64,000 nucleotides of DNA, from positions 2,418,001 through 2,482,000 of the forward strand of contig NZ_CP073638.1 in the NCBI RefSeq assembly GCF_029962485.1, written 5' to 3'. How positions within the stretch are numbered: the first letter of the stretch is position 1; each line of letters begins with the position of its first letter. The DNA is from Burkholderia cepacia (GTDB lineage Bacteria; Pseudomonadota; Gammaproteobacteria; Burkholderiales; Burkholderiaceae). Positions 33,937 to 42,817 of this stretch are shown in pieces. The translations under genes were made by a program, and so were the position numbers. The notes under the pieces were generated by a model. That model made no database searches, was not told the DNA's origin, and saw only the letters and a list, made by a program, of their open reading frames with translations.

Positions 33937-36015
33937 ATGAATCGGGCTTCCAGTACCCTGCTCTGGATCGCGGTCGCGCTGCTCGGCGCGTTCTCGTTCG
34001 GCACGATCGCACTCGCACACGGCGAGCGCGTGAGTGCCCTCTGGATCGTGATCGCCGCAGTCTGCGTGTATCTGATCGCGTATCGCTTCTACAGCCGCTT
34101 CATCGCCAGCAAGGTCATGCAGCTCGACGGGCTGCGGATGACGCCGGCCGTCAAGTACAACGACGGCCTCGACTACGTACCGACCAACAAGTACGTGCTG
34201 TTCGGCCATCACTTCGCCGCGATCGCCGGCGCCGGTCCGCTCGTCGGGCCCGTGCTCGCCGCGCAGATGGGCTACATGCCGGGCATGCTGTGGATCCTGG
34301 CCGGCGTCGTGTTCGCCGGCGCGGTGCAGGATTTCATCGTGCTGTTCATCTCGACGCGCCGCGACGGCCGCTCGCTCGGCGATCTCGTCAAGATGGAGCT
34401 CGGCACGGTGCCCGGCGTGATCGCGCTGTTCGGCGCGTTCCTGATCATGGTGATCATCCTCGCGGTGCTCGCGCTGATCGTCGTGAAGGCGCTGACCAAC
34501 TCGCCGTGGGGCACGTTCACCGTCGCCGCGACGATTCCGATCGCGCTGTTCATGGGCGTCTACACGCGCTACATCCGTCCGGGCCGCATCGGCGAAGTGT
34601 CGATCATCGGCTTCGTGCTGCTGATGGCGTCGATCGCGTTCGGCCAGCACGTGCACGATTCGCCGACGCTCGCCGCGTGGTTCACGTTCACGGGCACGCA
34701 GCTCACGTGGATCCTGATCGGCTACGGCTTCGTCGCATCGGTGCTGCCGGTGTGGCTGCTGCTCGCGCCGCGCGACTATCTTTCGACCTTCCTGAAGATC
34801 GGCACGATCCTCGGTCTCGCAATCGGCATCCTGGTCGTCGCACCGGAACTGAAGATGCCCGCGCTGACGAAGTTCGTCGACGGCACGGGCCCGGTGTGGT
34901 CGGGCGGCCTGTTCCCGTTCCTGTTCATCACGATCGCGTGCGGCGCGGTGTCGGGCTTCCACGCACTGATCTCGTCGGGCACGACGCCGAAGCTGATCGA
35001 CAACGAAACCAACGCGCGCTTCATCGGTTACGGCGCGATGCTGATGGAGTCGTTCGTCGCGATCATGGCGCTCGTCGCCGCGAGCGTGATCGAGCCGGGC
35101 ATCTACTTCGCGATGAACGCGCCGGCCGCCGTGCTCGGCACGACGCCTGAAGCCGTCGCGAACACCGTCACGCAATGGGGCTTCGTGCTGACGCCCGACA
35201 TGCTGACGCAGACCGCGAAGGCCGTCGGCGAAACGACGATCATCGCGCGCGCGGGCGGCGCGCCGACGCTGGCCGTCGGCATGGCGCACATCCTGCACCA
35301 GGTGATCGGCGGCGAAGCGATGATGGCGTTCTGGTATCACTTCGCGATCCTGTTCGAAGCGCTGTTCATCCTGACGGCCGTCGACGCCGGTACGCGTGCG
35401 GGCCGCTTCATGCTGCAGGATCTGCTCGGTACGTTCCACCCGGCGCTCAAGCGCACCGAGTCGCTGCCCGCGAACCTCGTCGCCACCGCGCTGTGCGTGG
35501 CCGCGTGGGGTTACTTCCTGTATCAGGGCGTGGTCGATCCGCTCGGCGGCATCAACACGCTGTGGCCGCTGTTCGGCATCTCGAACCAGATGCTCGCCGC
35601 GATCGCGCTGGTGCTCGGCACCGTCGTGCTGTTCAAGATGAAGCGCGAGCGCTATGCGTGGGTGACGATCGTGCCGACCGTGTGGCTGCTGATCTGCACG
35701 CTGACGGCCGGCTGGCAGAAGATTTTCGACGCGAACCCGAAGGTCAGCTTCCTCGCGCACGCGGCGAAGCTGCAGGCCGCGGTGGACGAAGGCAAGGTGC
35801 TGGCCCCGGCGAAGTCGATCGCGCAGATGCAGCGGATCATCTTCAACGACTACATCGATGCGGCGCTGGCCGGGCTGTTCATCTTCGTCGTCGTGGCGAT
35901 CGCGGTGTACGGCGTGATCGCCGTGCTGCGCGCGCGCCGCGAGTCGAAGCCGACCGTGCGCGAGACGCCGTACGAAGCGATGCCGGCCGCGCAAGCGCTC
36001 GGCAGCGGACGTTAA
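33937..36015 (+). CDS. cstA: Carbon starvation protein A, peptide/pyruvate transporter
   Basis: 692 residues with about 16-18 membrane segments, the family's full length. Conserved phrases include FASKVMQLD-like (FIASKVMQLDGLRMTPA), VLFGHHFAAIAGAGPLVGPV, SGFHALISSGTTPKL and FEALFILTAVDAGTRAGRFM. CstA and its relative BtsT take up peptides or pyruvate under nutrient limitation. The ATG at 33937 has AGGAGA about 7 bases upstream. The short ybdD gene follows 12 bases later, as usual. Confidence 0.93.
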   Translation: MNRASSTLLWIAVALLGAFSFGTIALAHGERVSALWIVIAAVCVYLIAYRFYSRFIASKVMQLDGLRMTPAVKYNDGLDYVPTNKYVLFGHHFAAIAGAGPLVGPVLAAQMGYMPGMLWILAGVVFAGAVQDFIVLFISTRRDGRSLGDLVKMELGTVPGVIALFGAFLIMVIILAVLALIVVKALTNSPWGTFTVAATIPIALFMGVYTRYIRPGRIGEVSIIGFVLLMASIAFGQHVHDSPTLAAWFTFTGTQLTWILIGYGFVASVLPVWLLLAPRDYLSTFLKIGTILGLAIGILVVAPELKMPALTKFVDGTGPVWSGGLFPFLFITIACGAVSGFHALISSGTTPKLIDNETNARFIGYGAMLMESFVAIMALVAASVIEPGIYFAMNAPAAVLGTTPEAVANTVTQWGFVLTPDMLTQTAKAVGETTIIARAGGAPTLAVGMAHILHQVIGGEAMMAFWYHFAILFEALFILTAVDAGTRAGRFMLQDLLGTFHPALKRTESLPANLVATALCVAAWGYFLYQGVVDPLGGINTLWPLFGISNQMLAAIALVLGTVVLFKMKRERYAWVTIVPTVWLLICTLTAGWQKIFDANPKVSFLAHAAKLQAAVDEGKVLAPAKSIAQMQRIIFNDYIDAALAGLFIFVVVAIAVYGVIAVLRARRESKPTVRETPYEAMPAAQALGSGR

Positions 36016-36027
36016 GGGGAGGCCGCG

Positions 36028-36234
36028 ATGTTCAGCGATCTTGGCAGCGACCTGCGCAGCGCGGGGCGTTACCTCGGGCAGGCGTTGCGGCTGATGGTCG
36101 GCCTGCCCGACTACGACACCTACGTCGCGCACATGCGCGCAACCCATCCGGACCGCGAGCCGATGACGTACGAGGAATTTTTCCGCGAGCGTCAGAATGC
36201 GCGGTACGGGTCGGGAGCAGGGAAGTGCTGCTGA
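36028..36234 (+). CDS. YbdD/YjiX family small protein (DUF466)
   Basis: 68 residues. The family pattern is clear: [18 protein letters not shown] and [16 protein letters not shown]. It is the standard partner downstream of cstA, where it supports transporter activity. GGGGAGG about 8 bases upstream of the ATG. It ends with CC just before a strong terminator, so cstA-ybdD is a two-gene operon. Confidence 0.92.
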   Translation: MFSDLGSDLRSAGRYLGQALRLMVGLPDYDTYVAHMRATHPDREPMTYEEFFRERQNARYGSGAGKCC

Positions 36235-36270
36235 ACCAGGCTGTTCAAGCCGTTCGGTAATCGAAAGGGA

Positions 36271-36301
36271 AGCGCCGCGATCGAGATCGCGGCGCTTTTT
36301 C
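36271..36301 (+). terminator. Intrinsic terminator after ybdD
   Basis: An 11-bp stem (AGCGCCGCGAT / ATCGCGGCGCT) with loop CGAG, then five or more Ts, 36 bases after the stop. Confidence 0.92.
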
Positions 36302-36430
36302 TTTGGGGCCGCGGCGGTACGCATCGCGCGGCGGCCGCTTCGCCGTTTGCCAAGGCGCAGCACGGCGAAATCCGGCCGCCGGTATCATAGGGTTCTCTCT
36401 TTTCCCGATGGACCCGTAGGAGAACACGTC

Positions 36431-37051
36431 GTGCATGTCGGTGAGCGTTTCAACAGCATTTCCCACCTCGTCGGCGCGGTGCTGTCGGTGGCGGGCCTCG
36501 TGGCGCTCGTGACGATGGGCGCGCTCGAAGGCGATCCGTACAAGGTGGTGAGCTTCAGCGTGTACGGCGCGATGCTGTTCCTGCTCTACGCGATCTCGAC
36601 GCTGTATCACAGCGTGCGTAGCCCGCGCCTGAAGGCGATCCTGCAGAAATGCGACCACTCGGCGATCTACCTGCTGATCGCCGGCAGCTACACGCCGTTC
36701 ACGCTCGTCACGCTGCGCGGCCCGTGGGGCTGGTCGCTGTTCGGCGTGAGCTGGGGGCTCGCCGTGTTCGGGATCGTGCAGGAACTGACGCTCGGGCGCC
36801 GCACGCGCATGCTGTCGATGATCCTGTACGTGGCGATGGGCTGGCTCGCGCTCGTCGCGGTGCGTCCGCTGATCCACGCGCTGCCGCCGGTCGGCACCGC
36901 CTGGCTCGTGGCCGGCGGCCTGATCTACAGCGCGGGAATCTACTTCTTCATCAACGACGAACGCATCCGCCACGGGCACGGCATCTGGCACCTTTTCGTG
37001 CTGGCCGGCAGCCTGTGCCAGTTCGTCAGTGTCGCGATGTACGTTGCGTGA
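36431..37051 (+). CDS. Hemolysin III / PAQR family membrane protein
   Basis: 206 residues with seven membrane segments. The family's metal-binding motif set is visible: a Ser/His pair in TLYHS, the aspartate in KCDHSAIYLLIAGSYTPF, and HGIWHLFVLAGS at the C-terminus. The start is GTG at 36431 with TAGGAG about 8 bases upstream; this gives the usual short N-terminus. Bacterial members are named after Bacillus hemolysin III, but their activity may be hydrolase-like. Not part of an obvious operon. Confidence 0.88.
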   Translation: MHVGERFNSISHLVGAVLSVAGLVALVTMGALEGDPYKVVSFSVYGAMLFLLYAISTLYHSVRSPRLKAILQKCDHSAIYLLIAGSYTPFTLVTLRGPWGWSLFGVSWGLAVFGIVQELTLGRRTRMLSMILYVAMGWLALVAVRPLIHALPPVGTAWLVAGGLIYSAGIYFFINDERIRHGHGIWHLFVLAGSLCQFVSVAMYVA

Positions 37052-37075
37052 GCGGCGCGCCTGCCGCGCAATGCG

Positions 37076-38485
37076 CTAGCGGCGCGTGGCGGCTGCCTGC
37101 AGGTGAGCGGCCGTTTCGCCGGTTGCCGGTGTCGGCCGCGTCGTGATCCACCACGTTACCGCGGCGAGCGCCGACAGCGCGATCGCCAGGACCAGCGCCA
37201 CCCGCATCGCAACCGGAAACGGCTGCAGCGTCGCGATGCACGCCCCGAAGATCGCCACGCCGAGCGCCGATCCGCTCTGCCGCGCCGCGTTCAGCGCCGC
37301 TGCCGCCACGCCGGCGCGGCGCCGGTCGACCGTCCCGAGTGCCGGCGACGTCGCGGCCGGCGAGATGAATCCCGATGCGAAGCCGATCGCGAGCATGGGC
37401 GCGACGGCGAGCCACGCGGGTGTCGTCGCCCCGATGGCCGTCATGCCGAGTGCGCCGGCCGCATAAAGCCCGAACGCCGCGCACATCGTGCCGCGCGCGC
37501 CGAAGCGCGCCACCAGCCGCCCCGAACACAACCCGCCGAGCGCGACCATCGCGGTCATTGGCAGGAACGCGAGCCCCGTGCCGAGCGGGCTCGCGCCGCG
37601 AACTTGCCGATAGAACAGGCTGAGCACGAACAGCAGGCCGTAGAACACGAACGCCGACGCCATCGATACGAACGTCGATCCCGCGAACAGCCGGTTGCGG
37701 AAGAACGCGAGCGGCAGCATCGGCTCGCGGCGCCGCGCTTCGATCGCGACGAACGCGATCCACGCGACGGCGCTCGTCACGGCGCCGCCCAAGATCGGCG
37801 TCGAGCGCCAGCCGAGCGACGGGCCTTCGATCAGCGTGCCGATCAGCGCCGCGATCGCGACGATGGCGGCTGCCTGTCCGCCCCAGTCGAACCGCCGCGA
37901 CGCGTCGGCGGCGCCGCGCGCGATCCTGCGGCCGAGCCAGATGCCGGCGAGCCCGAACGGCAGGTTCACGAAGAACAGGCTGCGCCATCCGAACAGATCG
38001 ATCAGCAGCCCGCCGATCAGCGGGCCCGACGCCATCGCGATGCCGCCGCAGCCCATCCACAGGCTGATCGCCGATGCGCGCGCGGCCGGTGCGGGGAATG
38101 CGCGGTTGATCAGCGCGAGCGAGCAGGGCACCAGCATCGCGCTGCCGACGCCTTGCAACGCGCGGGCGGCGGCGAGTGCCGGGAGGGTCGGCGCGAGGCC
38201 GCACAGTGCCGACGCGGCGACGAATACCGCGAGCCCCGCGACATAGATCGTGCGGTCGCCGAGCCGGTCGCCGAGCGTGCCGCCCGTCAGCAGCAGGCTC
38301 GCGAACGCGAGCGTGTAAGCGTTCACTATCCATTGCAGGCCGGCCACGCGGCTGCCGAACGTGTGCGCGATGTCGGTGAGCGCGACGTTGACGATCGACG
38401 CGTCGAGCAGCACGAGCGTATAGCTCACGCAGGTCGCGGCGAGCACGCGGCGGGTGGCGGCCCGGTCGGGCGTGGCGGCCGTCAT
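37076..38485 (-). CDS. MFS transporter, DHA2 (EmrB/QacA) type
   Basis: 469 residues with 13-14 predicted membrane segments. The family motifs are LDASIVNVALTDI in segment 1 and GDRLGDR in the first loop, with ALQGVGSAMLVPCSLALI later. DHA2 members export drugs and biocides by proton antiport. The ATG overlaps the stop of the upstream NTF2-like gene by 4 bases, so both are translated from one message. It is near the TetX-like monooxygenase, consistent with xenobiotic handling, but the substrate is unknown. Confidence 0.9.
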   Translation of the reverse strand: MTAATPDRAATRRVLAATCVSYTLVLLDASIVNVALTDIAHTFGSRVAGLQWIVNAYTLAFASLLLTGGTLGDRLGDRTIYVAGLAVFVAASALCGLAPTLPALAAARALQGVGSAMLVPCSLALINRAFPAPAARASAISLWMGCGGIAMASGPLIGGLLIDLFGWRSLFFVNLPFGLAGIWLGRRIARGAADASRRFDWGGQAAAIVAIAALIGTLIEGPSLGWRSTPILGGAVTSAVAWIAFVAIEARRREPMLPLAFFRNRLFAGSTFVSMASAFVFYGLLFVLSLFYRQVRGASPLGTGLAFLPMTAMVALGGLCSGRLVARFGARGTMCAAFGLYAAGALGMTAIGATTPAWLAVAPMLAIGFASGFISPAATSPALGTVDRRRAGVAAAALNAARQSGSALGVAIFGACIATLQPFPVAMRVALVLAIALSALAAVTWWITTRPTPATGETAAHLQAAATRR

Positions 38486-38919
38486 GCGCGGTCGGGCGAC
38501 GGCGTGGCAGCCTGCAGCGCGAGGAAGCCGACCCATCCCCAGTACACGCGATGATGCGCGATCAGGCCGTGGCTGAGATCCATCACTTCGACGAGATCGA
38601 CCTGGTCGCCGTCCGGCGTGGCGCGCGGATATTCCCACGTGAGCTGGCGGCCGTTCGAGAAGAACAGCCCGGTCCGGTACCAGCGGCCGAGTGGGCTGCC
38701 CGGATTGTGCAGGCCGGCCGCGAAGAATGCGCCGATCGCGGCCTTGCCGTGCAGCACGCCCGAGCCGTGCGCGGGCAGCGTGACGACGACGAGCGGTGTT
38801 TCGAGCACCGCGTCGTCGGCATACAGCGCCATCAGCGCATCGAGGTCGCGCGCGACGACGGCTGCGTGCCAGTCTTCATGGATGCGCCGGGCGCCGGCGT
38901 CGGTTTCTGCGGGTGTCAT
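38482..38919 (-). CDS. NTF2/SnoaL-like protein
   Basis: 145 residues, cytosolic. The SnoaL-like cone is suggested by DWHAAVVARDLDALMALYADDAVLETP, GVLHGKAAIGAFFAAG and VDLVEVMDLSHGLIAHHRVYWGW. The alternative in-frame start at 38955 adds 12 residues. It is followed with a 4-base overlap by the DHA2 exporter. Proteins of this fold bind or isomerise small hydrophobic molecules, so it may act on the exporter's substrate. Confidence 0.75.
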   Translation of the reverse strand: MTPAETDAGARRIHEDWHAAVVARDLDALMALYADDAVLETPLVVVTLPAHGSGVLHGKAAIGAFFAAGLHNPGSPLGRWYRTGLFFSNGRQLTWEYPRATPDGDQVDLVEVMDLSHGLIAHHRVYWGWVGFLALQAATPSPDRA

Positions 38920-39029
38920 GGCGGGCGTCCGGAAGCGTCGTTGGCGGAAACCCACTGTATGGGCGCACTGCCGCGATACGTTTCACGTCAACCCGAAACG
39001 TGGATGTCGACGCGCGGCGCGCGTGCCGC

Positions 39030-40166
39030 TCAAGCCGCGTGCAGGTCGCGGTACCGCGCGAGAGTCAGTGCCTCGGCATCGTGCGAAAGCTGGGTCGCGG
39101 CGGCATCGGCGGCCTCCCGCGCCGATTCGGTCACGCGCGCGAACATCCGCTGCTCGAAGGCCGCGACGGCCGCGTCGCGGTCGGCATCGGCGATGAGGCC
39201 GGCCGCGAGTTCGGCCGCGTCGCGCATCGCGTTGTTCACGCCTTCGCCGCCGAACGGCGACATCACGTGCGCGGCGTCGCCGATCAGCGTGATGCCGCGA
39301 CGATGCGCCCAGCAGTGACCGACCGGCAGCGCGAAGATCGGCCGCTCGGCGAACCGGTCGCCGCTGGCGCGGAACAGGTCGTGGATGGCGTCGGCGAAGC
39401 CGTCGAATTCGGCGATCAGCGCGCCGCGCATCGCATCGGGTGCCGCGAAGTCGAAACGCCGCTCGACCCAGTCGAGCGGTACGCGAAAGATCGCGTAACC
39501 GCGCACGTGCGCGTGCCCGTTGCGTTGCGCGATGATCGCCTTGCCGTTGCCGTGCACGCCGATCTTGCCGCGGCCGACGAGCCGCGACAGCGCGGGATAT
39601 TGCCGATCGATGTCGTCGATGCCGAATTCGATGAACGTGAGGCCGCTGTACTGCGGCTGATACGGCGACAGCAGCGGACGGATGCGTGACCACGCGCCGT
39701 CGGCGCCGACCACGAGATCGAACGGGCCTTCCGTCCTGTGCTCGAACGCCAGCATCGCCCGCCCGTCGGGCCGCAAGCTGACGTCGCGTACCGTGCGGCC
39801 CCATTGCACGCAGTCCGGCGGCAATGCGTCGAGCAGCAGCGCGCGCAACGCGGTCCGGTCGACCTCGGGCCGGTTGCCGCCGGCGCCGTTGTCGTCGAAC
39901 AGCACACGGCCCGAGCGATCGAGCAGGCGCGAGCCCTGATCCTCGTAGCGCGCGACGGCCAGGAACGCGTCGGTCAGGCCGGCCTGCTCGAGCGCCAGCA
40001 GGCCCGATTCCTCGTGCAGGTCCAGCGTGCCGCCCTGCGGGCGCTCGAGCGGGTGGGCTTCGCGTTCGTACACGATCGCCTCGATTCCGCCGAGCGTCAG
40101 CAGGCGGGCGAGCGTCAGGCCGCCGGGCCCGCCGCCGACGATGGCAACACGAAAGCGCGTACTCAT
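39030..40166 (-). CDS. FAD-dependent monooxygenase, TetX-like
   Basis: 378 residues, class A flavin monooxygenase. The Rossmann GGGPGGLTLARLL is at the N-terminus, followed by the subgroup mark RPQGGTLDLHEESG that is shared with TetX tetracycline destructases. VDRTALRALLLDAL and the second FAD motif GDAAHVMSPFGGEGVN come next, and the protein ends in a long C-terminal helix (QRMFARVTESAREAADAAA), also TetX-like. It is divergent from a MarR gene across a 65-base gap with a strong inverted repeat, so repression by that MarR protein and induction by the substrate are likely. Whether it acts on tetracyclines is unknown. Confidence 0.86.
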   Translation of the reverse strand: MSTRFRVAIVGGGPGGLTLARLLTLGGIEAIVYEREAHPLERPQGGTLDLHEESGLLALEQAGLTDAFLAVARYEDQGSRLLDRSGRVLFDDNGAGGNRPEVDRTALRALLLDALPPDCVQWGRTVRDVSLRPDGRAMLAFEHRTEGPFDLVVGADGAWSRIRPLLSPYQPQYSGLTFIEFGIDDIDRQYPALSRLVGRGKIGVHGNGKAIIAQRNGHAHVRGYAIFRVPLDWVERRFDFAAPDAMRGALIAEFDGFADAIHDLFRASGDRFAERPIFALPVGHCWAHRRGITLIGDAAHVMSPFGGEGVNNAMRDAAELAAGLIADADRDAAVAAFEQRMFARVTESAREAADAAATQLSHDAEALTLARYRDLHAA

Positions 40167-40187
40167 GGTTCGCTCACGATCTGATAA

Positions 40188-40221
40188 CATAGGAGCCTAT
40201 ATAAAAACATAGCCTCCTATG
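40188..40221. promoter_or_regulatory. MarR operator candidate (13-bp inverted repeat)
   Basis: CATAGGAGCCTAT (40188-40200) and ATAGCCTCCTATG (40209-40221) are inverted copies with one mismatch, and each arm is itself a partial palindrome. They fill the gap between the monooxygenase and marR genes and end 10 bases before the marR ATG, covering its translation start region. Confidence 0.7.
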
Positions 40222-40231
40222 GAATGTCAAC

Positions 40232-40696
40232 ATGAGCGACGCTGACACGAAGACGAATCCGTTGCCGCTGGTCGGCATCACTTACCGGCTGTTCACGCGC
40301 GTGGTCGACCGGCAGCTGCGCGACCTGGGCTTCGCGGTGAGCCAGTTGCCGGTGCTGGTGTCGTTGAAGAAGGCGGGTGCGCTGTCGCAGACCGAGCTCG
40401 CGAGGCGCGCGCAGGTCGAGCAGCCGAGCATGGCGCAGTTGCTGAACCGGATGGAGCGCGATGGTCTCGTGCTGCGGGTGCCCGATCCGGACGACCGGCG
40501 CAGCCGGCTGATTTCGCTGACCGATTCGGCGTCGAAGGGGCTCGCCAGCGGGCGGGCCGTGATGGAAGGTGCGAGTGAACAGGCGCTCGCCGGGTTGAGC
40601 GACGCGGAGCGCGATCAGCTTGCGGCGTTGCTCGGGCGCGTGAATGCGAATCTCGAACGGATGGTCGGCAACGCGCGCGCGAACGACATCGAGTGA
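40232..40696 (+). CDS. MarR-family transcriptional regulator
   Basis: 154 residues. The winged HTH carries LSQTELARRAQVEQPSMAQL and the wing DPDDRRSRLISLT, the usual MarR DxRxxR pattern. It is divergent from the TetX-like monooxygenase. No clear ribosome binding site precedes the ATG because the operator occupies that stretch. It most likely represses both genes until a phenolic or drug-like ligand binds. Confidence 0.92.
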   Translation: MSDADTKTNPLPLVGITYRLFTRVVDRQLRDLGFAVSQLPVLVSLKKAGALSQTELARRAQVEQPSMAQLLNRMERDGLVLRVPDPDDRRSRLISLTDSASKGLASGRAVMEGASEQALAGLSDAERDQLAALLGRVNANLERMVGNARANDIE

Positions 40697-40747
40697 TCGC
40701 GGGCGGCGGTTGCATCGCCGTCGCCGAACACCGCTTTTCTCCGCCGC

Positions 40748-41101
40748 TTATCCGGCCAGTGCATCGAGATTCAGCCCATACGATTTCCCGATCCACACCG
40801 CGCAATCGCGGTGATCGCGCAGATCGTCGCCCGTATTCGGATGCAGGAAGATGTCCAGCGCGCCGTGGTTCAGCACGAGCCACGGCACGATCTCGTCGAA
40901 GCGCGCGGCATCGAACGCGATCTGGTACGACCAGGCCGGATGCGGACCGACGAGGCGCTCGTGAAAGCGGCCGAGCTCGATCACCGCGCCGAACCGCTCG
41001 TCGACGACCTGGCGAAACGCCCAGGCCGCGTCGCGGCTGGCCGCATCGAAATAGACGTGCGCGTGCCAACTGTCGATGGCGGTGGTGTCGAGGGCAGCCA
41101 T
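40748..41101 (-). CDS. DOPA 4,5-dioxygenase family protein
   Basis: 117 residues. The family's histidines are visible in WHAHVYFD, LGRFHERLVGPHP and FLHPNTGDDLRDH, which form a compact metal site like that of fungal DOPA 4,5-extradiol dioxygenase. Bacterial members are small, single-domain and mostly of unknown substrate. The ATG at 41101 matches the family N-terminus; an upstream in-frame start exists. It is convergent with marR. Confidence 0.82.
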   Translation of the reverse strand: MAALDTTAIDSWHAHVYFDAASRDAAWAFRQVVDERFGAVIELGRFHERLVGPHPAWSYQIAFDAARFDEIVPWLVLNHGALDIFLHPNTGDDLRDHRDCAVWIGKSYGLNLDALAG

Positions 41102-41600
41102 GGAAGGACTCGATGAAAAAGGGGAATGCATGAGAGGCCGTGCGAAACGAAGCAAATGGCCGATGCGTGATTATCGCGCGTCCTTGCCGGGCACGTCGTG
41201 TCGCGATCCGGCAATCCGGCGCCGATGATTTGTCCTGTATCAGGAGAACCGTTGGTCCGACGCATTCGTTTCTGCGCTATCCGCGTGCGCGATATCACGC
41301 CGGAACCCTTGCCGGCAGGGGCGCAGGCGGGGATCGCACCGGCAACACGTCATTTCGGAAATTGAAAAAGCGCGATGCGCGCCGCTTCCGGTCGCGCGCA
41401 AAAGCGCGATCAGGTCGTTGAATGAAATAAAGAAATTCCCGTTCGACGGGATTCGCGAAAGACGCGCCCGCACGCCGGATTCCGAAGCCGAAAATATCAA
41501 TTGCGGAATCGGCTATTCAAGTGGCATGCGGCACGACATACGATGATTTCAACGCATCGACGATCACGATCGATGCGGGGACAACCATCTGGAGGCCACT
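41102..41600. other. Long intergenic region, AT-rich near its end
   Basis: 499 bases. It contains two direct copies of AAAAGCGCGAT (41366 and 41400). The open frame on the minus strand (41240-41500) lacks a convincing start and codon bias. The last 150 bases are AT-rich and probably hold the promoter of the DUF4148 gene. Confidence 0.45.
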
Positions 41601-41978
41601 ATGCGATCCCTCGTTCCCGTTGCTGTTCTTTCCTGCGCACTCGTTGCGCTGCCTGCCGTCAGCTTTGCGCAGTCTGCCGGCCCGGACTGGTCGTCGAACG
41701 CCGCGCAGTCGACCTGGTCGGCGGCGCGTGCCGAAACCAATGCGCAACTGATGCAGATGACCCGCGCCGGCTATCGCGCGACGACGGCCGGCAACCAGAA
41801 CTATCCGCTTGCGATGCAGCAAGCGCTCGACCGTGTCCACAATCCGGTGCCTGACCGGTCGCGCGAGGAGCGGGCCGCGATGGAAGCGCGCGCCGCTCGC
41901 GACGCGCAGAGCGGCCATTCGGTGAAGGCCTTCTTCGTGAAGACCGCGTACTACCTGAAGGGCGAGAACACGTTCTGA
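41601..41978 (+). CDS. Exported DUF4148 family protein
   Basis: 125 residues with a signal peptide (MRSLVPVAVLSCALVALPAVSFA). The mature part has the DUF4148 pattern of Burkholderia proteins: a short helix with NAQLMQMTRAGYRATT followed by NYPLAMQQALDRV. Function unknown; such genes are numerous in this genus. GGAGG about 10 bases before the ATG. Two small genes follow closely. Confidence 0.8.
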   Translation: MRSLVPVAVLSCALVALPAVSFAQSAGPDWSSNAAQSTWSAARAETNAQLMQMTRAGYRATTAGNQNYPLAMQQALDRVHNPVPDRSREERAAMEARAARDAQSGHSVKAFFVKTAYYLKGENTF

Positions 41979-41992
41979 TGCAGGAGACGAGC

Positions 41993-42109
41993 ATGGCATG
42001 CCCGAACCGATTGGCCGGCGTCGTGCGCGCGTTGGCGCTATGCCGGCTGCCGGACGCGCGAGCAGCGTCGCCGCGCCGCGAAGCGCCCGCAAGTGGGCAC
42101 GAATCATGA
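41993..42109 (+). CDS. Small leader ORF overlapping the next gene
   Basis: 38 residues, basic and alanine-rich. AGGAGACG lies 5 bases before the ATG, the best ribosome binding site in this stretch. It begins 14 bases after the DUF4148 stop. Its TGA overlaps the ATG at 42106 (ATGA), so it could couple translation of the next gene. Codon bias is not decisive and the peptide is unlike anything I know. Alternatively the next gene starts in frame at 41998 and this ORF is not used. Confidence 0.4.
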   Translation: MACPNRLAGVVRALALCRLPDARAASPRREAPASGHES

Positions 42110-42594
42110 AGGCCGCCCGGAAACACCGCCGCCACGTGCCGCTGACGCGCGAGTGGCTGCTGCCGCTGCCCCCCGCGCATGCACGCGACATCTCGCTGAA
42201 ATGCCACATGGCGCTCGTCGCGCTGCGTGGCGAGCACGGCAACGAAGCGCTGCTGATGCGGTTGCGCACGAGCGTCTATCTGGTGTTCCTCGCGCTCGAC
42301 GATACGCGGTACGCCGAAGCGGACATCGACCTGTGCGTTCACGCGGAGCGCGTGCTCGAAGCCAGTGCGGCGCGCGCGGCGCAAAGCGGCGCATGGACGT
42401 TGCACGATGACGAATGTGGGGTGCTCGAGCGTGTGCTTGCCGCGCACGACGCCTGCGTTGCGACGCTCACGCGGCATCGGCTGGCGGAGCTGTGGCGTCA
42501 TGTCTGCACGTTCGCGTCATGCGGCCAGCCAGCGCTCGTCGCGAGCGCGACGGAGAAGATGCGTTCGCACGTGATCGACTCGCTGGCCGCCTAG
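42106..42594 (+). CDS. Hypothetical protein (Burkholderiales type)
   Basis: 162 residues with a basic N-terminus (MKAARKHRRHVPL). A helix-rich body follows (DISLKCHMALVALRGEHGNE, LRTSVYLVFLALDDTRYAE). No signal peptide or domain that I can name. An in-frame ATG at 41998 would add 36 low-complexity residues; the 42106 start fits the composition change better. It follows the DUF4148 gene and probably shares its transcript. Confidence 0.65.
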   Translation: MKAARKHRRHVPLTREWLLPLPPAHARDISLKCHMALVALRGEHGNEALLMRLRTSVYLVFLALDDTRYAEADIDLCVHAERVLEASAARAAQSGAWTLHDDECGVLERVLAAHDACVATLTRHRLAELWRHVCTFASCGQPALVASATEKMRSHVIDSLAA

Positions 42595-42738
42595 CGCCGC
42601 ACACCGGTTTTGCAGGGAGGATGGAGGAGACAGGGCCGACCGCACCGGCACGGTCGATGCAATCGCGCGGCTTCGGCGATTGCGCGGCCGTCGCGGCGTT
42701 ACGGTGACACGGTGACGGCGAAACGCTGGCCCAAAGCA

Positions 42739-42775
42739 AAAGCGCCACGGAGCGAATCCGTGGCGCTTTATTCTT
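42739..42775. terminator. Bidirectional terminator between hypothetical gene and hpnH
   Basis: A perfect 13-bp stem (AAAGCGCCACGGA / TCCGTGGCGCTTT) with loop GCGAA. T-rich sequence follows on the plus strand and an A-rich run precedes it, so it can serve both convergent genes. Confidence 0.88.
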
Positions 42776-42817
42776 GTCACCTGCGCGGAGGCACAGCCCC
42801 CGCGTGGCGCAACGCGC

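Noticed and set aside
33907..36363. Minus-strand open frame of over 800 codons opposite cstA
   Set aside because: Arg/His/Asp-rich shadow of a conserved membrane protein gene, as expected in GC-rich DNA.
41240..41500. Minus-strand ORF of 86 codons in the gap before the DUF4148 gene
   Set aside because: TTG start without a ribosome binding site, weak codon bias and no recognisable domain.
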